A DNA stretch of 64,000 bases. Source: Cordilura impudica. Its lineage: Eukaryota > Arthropoda > Insecta > Diptera > Scathophagidae. A program made the position numbers and the translations under genes. The DNA lies in contig OY821518.1 in NCBI GenBank assembly GCA_963682025.1, positions 126,690,800-126,754,799 of the forward strand, given 5' to 3'. Positions within the stretch are counted from its first letter, which is position 1; every line of letters starts with the position of its first letter. The notes beneath the pieces are model-generated. The model did no database searches, was not told the DNA's origin, and saw only the letters and a list, made by a program, of their open reading frames with translations. Of this stretch, positions 46,768 to 58,200 are shown in pieces.

Positions 46768-49210
46768 GGGTTTTTGTTGTTTCGAATTTAACTGTGGCTC
46801 TAAGTGAAAAGTTTTAGACCGATCGTATATTACATCTTGAGGATCCTCACCTAATATTTTCAAATATTTTAAATTCTTTTTAACTCATTTAACCTCATTA
46901 CGAAAATAGTAAAACAGTAAATATGGAAAATCCACGCACCTCAAAAAATTGTTTTCTATGAAATAAATTAAAGACATTTCATATTACACAATTTTCTTTC
47001 AAAAATGTATCAATTATTGCAAATTTGAAATTTGACATATAGTATTTGTACATATATTTGTATAGATTTCGCAGTATGAAAAGAACTATTATTTCTTTAT
47101 TTAGAATATATGTAAGTATTGCTCGCAAAAAAATGCAGCATCATGAATGAAACACATAGACGACTGCTGGCAGCAGCATTTGTAGTCGTATAGTCAGCTA
47201 CTTGATTTTTCTGAATACGACAGCAACATATAATACAAATGCATTTTTATTTAAATATACAATTACTTTTACTTATTTAAAATGCATTAGTACAACGTAA
47301 AAATAAATAAATTAGTTTAACGCCTTTTGATTATTAATGGAATTATAGCCTTTCATTTTGCGATTTTTTTTTTAAACAAAATAAAATATTTCATAGCACT
47401 AACTTCTTTTACATATTTTGTTATATTGTCAACACTATTTTTGTTTTGTAGCCAACAAAACACACTTGCAGTTTTTTTTTCTATTTGAAGAACATATGAC
47501 TGCCATTGTTGATGTTGTAGAGTTGTTTTTTTTTTTTGATTTTGTTTCGTTAACTCTTTTGTATTAAAGCACCTCCAATATATGTATCCATTTTAGTTTG
47601 CAAATTCAGTATATTTATAATTTATTACTTACAGCAAAAAATAATAGAAACAATTTTATCAGTTATGCTTACGAAACTATATAAATAGACTTGAAGTTGG
47701 CTGCAAAAGCAGTAGCCTGTGTAAAGAACAAGTTAGCGACATGTAACTGTTACGTAACGTGTCAGCCTTTTTTTCACATGAAAAGTATTGGGACGTTCCG
47801 GTTACGTTCGGTAACTGTTTTAAATGATTTTCATGTAAAAAAAACAACTGACTCGTTACGGTTACGGTTAGAAAACATTGACCTTTTATATGTATTATAA
47901 TGCTATGAATGCATTTTTTTATTTTATTTTATTTATATATTCTTTTTTTTTTTGTATTGTATATTATTTTTTTTTTATTATTATTACTATTTCATTTAAT
48001 TATTTTTTTTCTTTAAATAAATTAATACATAAAAATTTGTTTTTTAAATTATTGGTGAACTTTTACTCCCTTTATTTACTGCCTTTATATTAACTGGTAG
48101 TGTCTGCTTGTCGACAAAATTTTGGATCGATTTTTAGCCCCTTTCCCGTGAGCCAATCGATCTGAAATTTTGCATGCAGGCTCGTGGCAATGACAGAAAT
48201 GATCTAACAAATTTTTTTAGTGATGCCAAAACAATGGAAACTTTTAAAATTTTCTACCAGAGTTCACAAAAAAATGAACAAAGGGTTTGTTTTTATTATA
48301 TTATTACCACAACGACCACAAAAACAACAAGTCCAGCTATGACAACAATGCAACATTTAGAATAACAACAGGAACAATATGGAAACATCATGTTTTTCAT
48401 TTTTTTTTTTTAATTTTTCATAGATTTACCTGGACCTGTTCCACCGATTTTAATGATTTTTGAAGTAGAAATCTTCCCATGAATTTGGTGAATCATTCTC
48501 ACTAAAAATTATCACCCTAGCTATCCTATTGAGGGCGTGATCGTGACAAGAACAACATAGAAAATTATATTTTTTCAAGACTTTTTTTAGTTCTTCATTC
48601 AAATCTCGGGCCCTAACCGACCGATTTGGACGATTTTAAATAGCAAACTTTTCAGGATGTTAATGAATCATTTTTTATGCCAACGAGCACCCTAGCTGCC
48701 CGATTGATGCCGTCATCGTGATTTCCACAGACGGACAGACGGACAGACGGACAGACGGACAGACGGACAGACGGACATCGCTATATCAACTCCGGTTGTT
48801 ATAACGATCACAAATATATATATTTTATGGGGTCCAAATTTTTTTTTCTAATTATTACAAACGGAATGACAAACTTATATATACCCTCTGCACACTGGAG
48901 TGGAGGGTATAACAAAAAAATTGCATTGATTCTTCTCAAATTTTGTTTGTATATATTTTTGCAAAATACAAGAGACTTTACCAAACATAGTCAGGATCGT
49001 TCCATTTTTGGGCCTTGTCCCAAATAGATATAGCATCCGATATGAAATTTTCATATCTGCAGCCAAAAAAATTAATAAAAATCCCACTCAAATTTGGTTT
49101 ATGCTTATTTTCTATTTCCAGTTAGTTGGGCCTAAGAGATAGGGTCTCTAAACGCATAGTATAAGGTATCATATAGTCGGTCTCGACCGACTATAATTTT
49201 CTTACTTGTT

Positions 49211-49372
49211 TTTATTATGTATCAATTTGCTAAAGTGTAAAAAATATAATTTTTTTAATTACAATATGTGAAATATTCGTAAACCGCATTTGTGGAAAAT
49301 TTTGATTTTCTTGTTTAATTCCAAAAAAAACCCCGCTTTTTCCGACACTGTGTATTAAAATTTAGATGCAAT
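49211..49372. other. Spacer between family 1 end and LINE 3' end
   Basis: AT-rich, with no recognised feature. It probably includes the boundary of the minus-strand LINE; no target duplication could be fixed. Confidence 0.4.
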
Positions 49373-51866
49373 GTAGGTTTAGGTTTAGGTTGAAAGTGGC
49401 TGCTAAATCAAAGGAAAAGCACACTTAGACTCTGGGGTCCATTGTTATACCACAGGACGAATAGGTGTTCCCCTCATTCCCCACCGTAGAACCAGTTTGA
49501 GCTCCTGATGAAGCCCCTGATATGTGAGATGTCCACATTTGAGAGATCAGAGAGATCGTGAAGAAACGGCGATCCCAATGTTCGAAGCCTCGTTCTGGAG
49601 AGCGCCGGGCAATAGCAAAGGAAGTGCTCTATGCTCTCCGCCTCTTCCACATCCATGCAGCTATGACAGAAGTCATTTGACGAGACCCTGAGGCGCTCAG
49701 CGTGTCTCCCTATGAGGCAGTGCCCAGTGATAACAGCAACTACTGTTGAAATCTCCCCACGGGGGAGTGATAGTAGCGCGCTAGTGCGCTTATGATTTAG
49801 AGCCGGCCAGATCTGTCTCGTGATCCTGCACGTTGATTCATTAGCCCATCTGTTGTCGGTTATGCCGGCGGTGTGAAGCCGAAGTTCCAGCCTGCAAGAT
49901 TCCAGGGGTATACCAACACATTCCAAGTCCGCTGGAACCCGTCAGGTAGTGCCCTGTCTTGCCAACTCATCAGCTTTACAGTTTCCCGGTATATTCCTGT
50001 GCCCTGGGACCCAAATGAGTTTGATGTCGAACTGCTTGGCCATCTCATTTAAAGACGTGCGGCAGTTAAGGGTGGTTCTTGTTTTCAGGAACATTGATTC
50101 CAAGGATTTTACCGCGGCCTGACTGTCAGAGTAGATGTTGACTGCGGTTGTAGACACAATATCCCGACCCAACTAGTCAGCAACTTCCTTTATTGCCAGT
50201 ACCTCTGCCTGATAAACACTGCAGTGGTCTGGCAACCTGCGAGCCAGATTTAGTCCAAGCTCATTTGAATAGACTCCGAAACCAACTTGACCACACAATT
50301 TCGATCCGTCAGTTTAGAAATTTATCGAACGCCTGCTACCTGGGACCCCCCCCCCTGACCAGGATTCCCTGGTCGGTATCAGAGTTTGGTAGTGTCGTTC
50401 GAATACACTCCTCGGAGTGGTGTAATCCACGTTCAATGGTAAGTTCCTGTTATTCAGGATCACTCCATGGCCACAGTTATGACCACGCCATTGTATTATG
50501 CTTCTTAGTCGAATGGCCGATGAGGCCGCCGACTGCTTTCCTAATATGTCCAACGGTATTAGGTGTAAGAGGATGTTCAAGGCATCCGTAGGTGTGGTAC
50601 GAAGGGCACCAGTAATACACATGGAAGCCATTCTCTGTACCCTTGCAAGAAGGTTGGTATTAGAGGCCTTTTCTAGAGCAGGCCACCAGACGATGACCCC
50701 GTAAAGCAGTATTGGGCGAACCACCGCTGTGTAGATCCAGTAAGCAATTTTCGGGCTGAAGCCCCACCGCTTACCAATGGCCTTTTTGCAGGAGTATAAA
50801 GCTATAGTCGCCTTCTTCGCCCTTTCCTCCAAGTTCCGTCTGAAGTTCAGCTTCCTGTCCAGGAATACTCCAAGATACATGGCTCCATCAGAGAAGGCGA
50901 TATCAGCACCGTAAAGAGAAATAGGGTCGAAGGTAGGTATCTTATACTTCCTCGTGAAAAGAACAAGTTCCGTTTTGGTCGGATTTAGCCCCAGACCGCA
51001 ACTACTTGCCCAGCTAGATAGCATAGTGAGAGCCCTCTGTAGAATGTCTCTAAGTGTGGATATAAACTTCCCATTTACGGCTATGGCCACGTCATCAGCA
51101 TAGGCGACCATGTTGCAGCCTTGTCTCTCCAACGAAAGTAGCATTGAGCGCTAAGTTCCATAGAAGTGGTGACAGAACGCCTCCTTGTGGCGTTCCCCTC
51201 TTCACGAATCGGGATATTAGAGTCGTTCCCAATTTAGATGTTATCCGCCTGTTGGCAAGCAGATTTTCAATCAGTGAGATGATCACGGAATTCACTCCTA
51301 GACTAGATAGTGCCGCTAATATCGAGTCCGGTGTGACATTGTTAAAAGCCCCTTCTATATCCAAAAAGGCTGTCATGGTGTATTCTCCTACCGAGAGCGA
51401 TTTCTCACTAGCTCGTGCATTGCTGTTTCTGTTGACCTTCCCTTGCTGTAAGCGTGTTGTCGCGTCGACAGCAGTTTAGGATCAATAACTCTTCATAAGT
51501 AAGAATCTATCAAGCGCTCCATTGTCTTCAATAAGAACGATGATAGACTTATTGGTCTGAAGTCTTTTGGGACAGTGTGTGAACTTTTTCCAGCTTTTGG
51601 AATGAACACCACTTTCGCCTCCCTCCACTTCAGGGGTATATAAGCTAAGTTGATACAGCGAGTGGAAAGCCTACATAGCCAAGGGGAAATGTAGTCCGAC
51701 ACGTGCTGCAATTCAGCTGGAATGATACCGTCAGTTCCTGGAGATTTGTAAGGTTTGAAGCTTCTAATCGCCCAGTTCAGTGTTGGTATGTTGACTATCT
51801 CCGAAGCAATATCCGTCGTACTAGCGTCTGAGTATCCTGACGCCTGAAGCGACGTAGGGGACGTAT
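49373..51866 (-). pseudogene. 5'-truncated LINE with RT, RNase H and Cys-His tail
   Basis: Read on the minus strand from 51866. The first domain is reverse transcriptase: YKSPGTDGIIPAEL, IPKAGKSSH, FRPISLSSFLLKTMERL, FLDIEGAFNN, GTPQGGVLSPLLWNL, and the catalytic VAYADDVAIAV near 51080. Then RNase H: TDGSK (about 50330), YQAEVLAI, IYSDSQAAVKSL (about 50120) and WVPGHRNIPGNCKADELA, with all four acidic positions present. Then the C-terminal CHSCMDVEEAESIEHFLCYC zinc-binding tail (about 49640). This order fits R1/LOA/I-group LINEs. The upstream endonuclease is missing (5' truncation). Lesions include a frameshift at a C9-10 run near 50344-50353, stops before TDGSK and LGRD, and frame changes near 51380-51490. 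Confidence 0.82.
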
Positions 51867-52885
51867 TTTTATTAAAACCTATAAATAGTTATTTAATTTT
51901 TATAAATAAAAAAGGTACTTGTTTAATTTACTTTATTATTTATATTTTTCTTTCATATTATATTTCTATTGGTTATTTGCTAGAGCCGAACAATTTAGCT
52001 CTTTTAAGTCCAATAGCAAAGTGTGTCGATTGAACAAAATCGAACACTATTTATACACAAAATGTTCTTACAAAGTTTTCTAGTGTAAAGTGAAAGAGTG
52101 TAGCAATGGACAGAACATCTATGACCAATTTTACTTATATATCTCAACACAAAAAGAGTTGACTGTTACAGTAGGGAAACCGTATCAGCTTAATTGCACA
52201 CATCACTGATTATGTACGCTAAATCTAGAGCTCTTGTATTACTGTGCTGATCATGTTGGTCGCTTTTATGTTTTGTGTGTAACATGATCACTTTCTATAT
52301 TTTATTAACCAAAAATGTTCTTGTTGGTAATGATGACTATATTTTATGCTACACTATGTCAAATTTAATCTTTTTCACGATCGGATAAGGGCAAATGGGT
52401 TTAAAGCACTCTGTGACTCTGCTTGACTATGCGTGACTGTGCGTGGCAATCACAAAATTAGTCTATAGTCACAACAAGACTATGGGCCAAGTTTCAGATC
52501 AATTGGATGAGGTGCAGTGGGGTTGATCCAAGGCAGACTCCAGTATTGGTTTTGAGTAAAATGTCTTTAGAATTTTACGAGTTAGATTTTGTCTACCAAA
52601 GTTGGCGTTGCAACTGGCTTCGATGACGTATAAATGTATATTTTCTTTCTAATATGTGGCGTGTTATTTTTTTTCGTTATATATTTTATATGGCTACTCA
52701 TTCATATTATGAACAATTTATATATATTTTTTATCAATATTCATACACAAAATCAGTTACAGAAGTCTTTTCAAAAAATTCAGATATCGTTAGAAACAAC
52801 TCAGCTTAAATTTCTTTGATGTTTTCTGCATCTTGAACTCTTTACACTCTTTTTTCAATGGTCACCACCGTGGCCAGCGGAATCT
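51867..52885. other. No gene recognised; possible decayed family 2 DNA
   Basis: AT-rich. The stretch 52485-52545 (gccaagtttcagatcaattg..., gttgatccaag) resembles the family 2 words 'atttcagatcgattgg' and 'aaatcgatcc', so part may be an old family 2 copy. The 61-codon frame at 52634 is a shadow. Confidence 0.4.
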
Positions 52886-53150
52886 AAAGGCCTAGTTAGC
52901 CACACGTAACCTTAACCAAACGTGTCAGCTTTTAGAGCAGTTACCGAACTCAACTGTCACGTAACCGGAACGTCCCAATCTGTTGAAAATAGATTTTTGC
53001 AACGTTTGTACGTGACATTTGTGAACATATGAACATTATTTTACACAACAACATGCTGGTTCGTTTTTTACGTTCTCTAATTGCACTAAATGCCAACGTT
53101 ACATTTACGGTACGGATACATTTTAACAACGTGTGGCTAACTAGGCTTTT
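52886..53150. mobile_element. MITE with TA flanks, ~265 bp
   Basis: Terminal inverted repeats AAAGGCCTAGTTAGCCACAC (left) and AAAAGCCTAGTTAGCCACAC (right, inward). TA borders each end (cTAaagg and ttTAca). The interior has cgtaaccggaacgtcccaat, also found at 31870-31895 in the composite element. Size and TA flanks suggest a Tc1/mariner-related MITE. Confidence 0.75.
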
Positions 53151-53344
53151 ACATTGAAATTAGTAACAATTTTCACACCAAGTTGGATATTTTGCTATTA
53201 AATGAATATCTGTTAATAATTTTATTAATTTATTAACATTTCTTCTCACTTTTTTTAAAGTAAAACATTTTATTTTATAAAATTAACTTGACAAACGCAA
53301 CACCCAACCCTTGGAGGCTGCAGCCGGCTGCTTTAAAAGATTTT

Positions 53345-53760
53345 TTTCATTTTTATTAAAACTAGCAGATCCCAGCCCTCGAAATTAGAGCGCAAATTCT
53401 AGGAAATTTTATTTTTTCATTAAATAAAGACCCTAAAAGTATGCTAATCAATTATAGCCAATTCACAAATCAACACAAAAAACAAACTCATTTTTATTGC
53501 AAACACATTAACAAGTTCAATAAGCACACATATAGCATTATATAATTTTATGTATGTGTTAGTAGCAATTTTAAATGCAATTTACTCAAAATAAAGAAAA
53601 AAAATTTAAAAATCTGTAAATCTGCAAATCGGCTAAAAAGAAATACATTTCGAATAATATACGCTTGGTCATAATTGGGATAAAACGGTAGAACAAAACA
53701 TCAGTCACAAGAAATCGCCTAGCTTATTAATATTATAGATTAACATTAGCACTCATAAAA
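53345..53760. repeat. Dispersed repeat shared with 15100-15560
   Basis: 'cccagccctcgaaa', 'attttattttttcatt', 'gtatgctaatc' and 'gccaattcaca' occur in the same order here and at 15115-15230, with later words (gtatgtgttagtagcaa) also shared. Non-coding, family unknown. From 53760 to 54385 nothing is recognised. Confidence 0.6.
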
Positions 53761-54384
53761 GTTTGTATTCCGAACACAAAATGGCTTTTATACATATAAT
53801 GGATTTATTTAATAATTTTACTAGTTTTTTAACAATAAACTAATTTAATTTAAATGTTTATGACATTGCACATTTATCATTGAGAACTAACGGCATTGCC
53901 AGATGCGTACAAATTAGCACATGTGCCTGTCATAACCAAGAACGATAAAATTTATTTTTTATCATTATTGTTAATTGAAAAAATTATGCTAAATTATAAG
54001 ACATTGCAAATACTAATTTTGCTTTAAAAAAAGATTTGATTGTCAATTTAGCAAGCGATTTTATGTATTATGACTCCGAAATGAAAACTCAGAACTATAA
54101 AAAAATTTAAGCAGATAATATCTTAGAGAGAATTACCAAAAATGTTTCGACAATGGTCAATTTGATGTGTTCTGAAAATCCAGTCGATTGTTTAAAAGTT
54201 ATAAGCTGGTTTTTGCATTACGACTGGGTTCAATGATCAAAATTCAATTTTTTGAAAATTTAAATTCTTTGCAATTTCGTTCTAAAATTTGGCATATTGC
54301 TTTTGTTGACTGTTACTAAAGATTTGAAGAAAATATTTCAAAAAAGTTGATTTTCTAAAGTTCCTAAGTAGGAACTTTAAAAAT

Positions 54385-54800
54385 ATTATCTTAATTTAAA
54401 CAACAGCTTAAAATTAATTCAAATCATAGTTTAAATGGTGGCCTAAAATGTTATTAATCACTCATGAAATTGGGGTTAAATAATACATTAAATGTTTACT
54501 TAATGTTTTATTTTTCTTTGACTCAAATACTGGCTTAAAATAATAACAAAGCTTGATTCAAATCATGGCTTTATATTTTAACAAATCCTGCCTTAAATCA
54601 TGGCTTAATAAAATGTATTAAATCTTAACTTAAATAATGGCTTACGAGGATTTTAAATCTTGATTAATTTTACATCAAATCTTATTTCAACTCATGACTT
54701 AATGTTATAACTTATCTTGAATCAAACCGTAGCTTAATAATATAATAAATTCCTATTTAAAGAATGGCCCAATATTATGTCAATTCTTGATATTAATCAA
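54385..54800. repeat. Degenerate ~40-bp tandem repeat
   Basis: About ten imperfect units around 'caaatcatggcttaataa...taaatcttg' follow each other. Unit length varies around 40 bases. It is unrelated to the 2430-3432 minisatellite. Confidence 0.7.
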
Positions 54801-54822
54801 GTCATGAATCGGTATAAAAAAA

Positions 54823-54896
54823 GGTGGGTCTAGGTTAAATATTGTTGGTAGTTGCACACATCGATATACCCTCACCAAATAGCGGTATAGGGTATA
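54823..54896 (-). repeat. Family 1 5'-end remnant
   Basis: 'ggtgggtctaggttaaatat' through 'agcggtatagggtata' matches the last ~75 bases of the family 1 5' end in reverse. From 54897 to 55092 nothing further is recognised. Confidence 0.65.
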
Positions 54897-55092
54897 ATAA
54901 ATATTTTATTCAGAGCTACCGCAGATAGAGATTTTAATAACAGCATAGTGGCCATCAAACGAAATCAGAATCACACATTAATTTCTAAATTATATTTGGA
55001 AATTTATTTCATGCAAATTACACAGAACTTGAAGAATTTTGATAAATTTTAGCGTTTAAAAATGTGATCATATTATCTATTCTTTAAATGTA

Positions 55093-55297
55093 CGCACAGA
55101 AAACAGATTCGTATGTTGCCAACCGAATTGCAATGAATTTAATAACCAAATTTTGAGTTGCTTGCAATTACAATTCTATTGTCTCAACAGTATGTATTTT
55201 ATCATAATAGAAAATGGTTAATTGTTCGTTGATACAATCGAAAATTCAGTTGATAAGTTTTAGAACAATTCGGTTGGTGAATTATTTTTCTGTGTGT
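55093..55297. mobile_element. Short relative of element X (MITE, ~0.2 kb)
   Basis: The ends are gCACAGAAAACAGATTC and, inward from the right, CACACAGAAAAATAATTC. Internal words 'acaattctattg' and 'caattcggttgg' match the two ends of element X (3433-6358). GTAC flanks both sides (55090-55093 and 55296-55299), a possible 4-bp duplication. The LINE insertion begins right at its edge. Confidence 0.6.
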
Positions 55298-58200
55298 ACC
55301 ACACCAGTGGATTGTGGCCTTGTCGCGGTGAGGGGGCTCAGTAAGATGCAATGATCCTGAGAGCGATGCCGGCGGTAGCGTAGCTACTGTCAGGGCCTCC
55401 CTTGCCGGTAAGGTCAAAGGGGAGCACCTGAAGCTAACAGCAATCCACAACGGTTGGCGATTTATCCGGTTGGTCATACTCCACCTTGACGTCCCGGGAG
55501 TTAGCAAGTAAACAACATCGTCAATTTTGCTTAGAAGTCCTCCGTTTTTCAGACTTATTAGTCTAGAGGTCTGACTGGTGGCCTTAACTGGCAGCCCCAG
55601 TACCAGTCTAGGATGTATAGGCTAATCACTCGTACTTCCGAACTAATATGATTACTGAAACCGAAAGAAATAATAAACAACGGCTCCCTTTAATGATGAC
55701 GACTATTGGAATGAAATCACGGAAACAATTCGGAACCTGGAACATTAGAACTCTAGCAGAAACATCAAGAGTAGCCCAACTCGAACAAGAATTTGAACGA
55801 CTCAACCTCCTATTCGAAGTCAGATGGAATAGCTGCGGTGAACACAAAACTTCCTCTGGCCCTACACTTATCTACTCTGGAAAACCAGCAGATGAAAGAG
55901 AGAGTGGAGTAGGCTTCTTATTATCCAAAGAGGCTAGACAAGCGCTCATAGAATGGCAACCACATGGAGACCGAATAATCATTGCAAAGTTTAAAACTAG
56001 AGCCAGAACACTCACATGCATACAATGTTACGCCCCAACTGAAGTTGACGACCCACAAGTTAAAGATAATTTCTACGACTCCCTATACACTATTTTAAAC
56101 AGCTGCCCTCAGGGAGAAATCAAGCTCGTCATGGGCGACTTTAACGCACAAATTGGTTCAGACAACAGCGGAAAAGAAGAAGTGATCGGTAAGCATGCCC
56201 TTGGCACAATGAACGACAACGGAGAGCGTTTTTACGAACTATGCAACATAATGAGCCTCACCATAGGAGGAAGTCTTTTCCCGCACAAACGCCTACATAA
56301 AATCACTTGGGTGTTCCCAGACCATGTAACAGAAAACCAAATTGACCACATTGCCATCAGCAAAATGTGGAGGCATTCGCTGTGCGACTTTCGAAATAAA
56401 AGAAGTGCTAACATGGCCAGTGATCACCATTTACTAATCGGTGAACTACAATTAAAACTAACTGCAGTCAATAGAAAGCCACAAAATAAAAGGAAACGTT
56501 ACGACCTCGCTAAACTCGCTGACCCTCTAGTGTTAAATGAGTATCAGTCTCTTTTCACAGCCCAAGTCCCAAATCCAACGCCACCAGAAGATGATTTTGA
56601 CGCCGAAACTTATTGGGAGCGAGCAAAACATGCCTTTACTGAAGCAGCGCAACAAGGCTTCGGAATCTGTCAACGTCAAAGCAACCCATGGATTACTGGG
56701 CACACATGGAATCTTATAAAAGCGCGCAAAGAAGAAAACGAAAAGGTTAATAGGGCAAGAACTCGTCAAGCAAAACAGCAGGCACAAGCAAATTACACAA
56801 CTGCTAACCGCAGAGTAAAACGCAGCGCCAGAGCCGATAAACGAAGATGGCTCGACAACCTAGCAACAGAAGCCCAAAGAGCAAGCATAGAGCATAGACA
56901 CAAAGACTTCTATAAGATCACCAAAACTATCGCTGGTCGTGTTCACGCGAACGCAAAGTCGATCAAAAATACCAGTAGTGAACTAGTGCATTATATCGAA
57001 GATCAACTAAAAGTATGGGAAGACCACTACAGAAACCTCCTAACCGATACAAACACCAACCTTCAGCAGGAACTATGTAGTAGACACAATGAACACGCCC
57101 CACGCAATGACGTTAACATAGACGCTCCAAGCATCAGAGAAATTGAGGCAGCACTAGCACAGCTTAAATCGAATAAATCCGCTGGTCCAGACAACATCGC
57201 TCCCGAACTGCTTAAAGCAGACAAGGGTTCGGCTGCACTAATTCTCAAACCACTTATAAACCATTTTTGGTCTCAAGAATCATTGCCGCCCAATATAAAG
57301 GAAACCCCAAAAAAAGGAAACCTCATGGAGTGCTCCAACTGGAGAGGCATAACTTTACTAAATGTTGCCTATAAAGTCATCGCTCAAATTTTACACAACC
57401 GTATATCGCCCGCCGTTGAGCCTCGCTTACGAGGTGAACAAGCTGGATTCAGGCCCCATCGTTCTTGCGCCGACCACATCAACAGCCTACGAATTATCGT
57501 AGAACAGTCTAGCGAGTGGCGATCTACTGTGTATCTCTTATTCATCGATTTTAAGCATGCATTTGACACCCTTCTTCACATTGCCATCTGGACTGCTTTA
57601 GAATGTAAAGGCATTCCAAATAAGTTGATTAACCTAATAAAAGGCTTGTATTCTGACGCCTATTGCTCGGTGCTCCACGCGGGCTGCCTCAGTGGTAAAT
57701 TTCAAATTAAAACTGGCGTTCGTCAAGGCTGTGTCCTTTCGCCATTGTTATTTAACATAGTCCTCGATGTGGTAATTTTGGAAGCTATGAGCGCAGATAA
57801 TGGAATCTCATTTGGCCTTCAAAACAAACTAAGTGACCTTGACTACGCGGATGACATATGCCTGCTAGCACAGAACTTTTCACAGATGCAAGAGACGTTG
57901 AACAATATTGCAAAGCGTGCACGGGTAGCTGGTCTGTCAATCAATATAAGCAAAACTAAGTCTCTGCGTTTGAACAACAACTGCTCAGCGAATTTCCAGC
58001 TGGAGGGCGTATGCATTGAAGACGTGCAGAGTTTTTGCTATCTTGGAAGCTACATATCAAATAATGGAGGCAGCCAGCAAGACATCCAAAACAGGCTATC
58101 AAAAGCGAAGCAAGCGTTTGGGATTCTCTACAAAATCTGGAGATCATCCAACATCTCATTACGCACAAAGCTAGGTTTGTACAACTCAAATGTAAAGTCG

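Larger units (their letters stand above)
29729..48911 (-). mobile_element. Outer 9.6-kb composite family 2 element, interrupted by its own copy
   Basis: Read on the minus strand it starts TATACCCTCCACTCCAG at 48911 and ends CTTACTTGT at 29729. It is made of 48911-40360 and 30773-29729. Between those parts lies the inner plus-strand copy (30774-40359). The outer parts join without loss or gain: the bases before 30774 (catgattttt) followed by those after 40359 (tatttatgtatgac) reproduce exactly the continuous sequence found inside the inner copy near 39301-39325. Its length without the inner copy is 9,597 bp, against 9,586 bp for the inner. Eight of the 11 extra bases are one more GTCCGTCT unit. 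Confidence 0.85.
30774..48911. repeat. Giant inverted repeat: 8.5-kb arms, ~1-kb spacer
   Basis: Positions pair so that their sum is about 79675 from arm 30774-39315 to arm 40359-48911. Landmarks agree to within 1-2 bases over most of the arm: transposase ORFs 33040-34152 and 45523-46635, MITEs, and tandem repeats. The spacer (39312-40360) is not part of these arms but is itself an exact inverted copy of 29728-30776, with both segments 1,049 bases long. Arms differ by two bases in the 1,113-base transposase ORF, one 8-bp microsatellite unit and a few 1-base indels. This is the geometric result of the self-insertion. Confidence 0.9.
29246..49210 (+). mobile_element. Family 1 element hosting the 19.2-kb insertion
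   Basis: The left part (29246-29728) runs from 'tatgtggcttgggtataatg' to 'aaatctatcaaaaa'. The right part (48912-49210) resumes with 'acaaaaaaattgcattgatt' and runs to the hairpin tagtcggtctcgaccgacta and cttacttgt. Other family 1 copies (for example 13740-13770 in reverse) show these two edges as contiguous. The 19,183 bases between them are therefore a single insertion event, or a later insertion within it, with no target duplication. Confidence 0.85.

Noticed and set aside
30774..48911. Palindrome as a simple fold-back assembly or read artefact
   Set aside because: A fold-back artefact gives A-a with no spacer and does not resume the same host element beyond it. Here a 1,049-base spacer has its own inverted partner at 29728-30776, the family 1 host continues seamlessly at 48912, and the arms differ by a microsatellite unit and base changes. 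It is not fully excluded without reads.
49377..49396. Telomere-like tttagg units
   Set aside because: Only two units, not the insect TTAGG repeat, and located at the 3' end of a degraded LINE.
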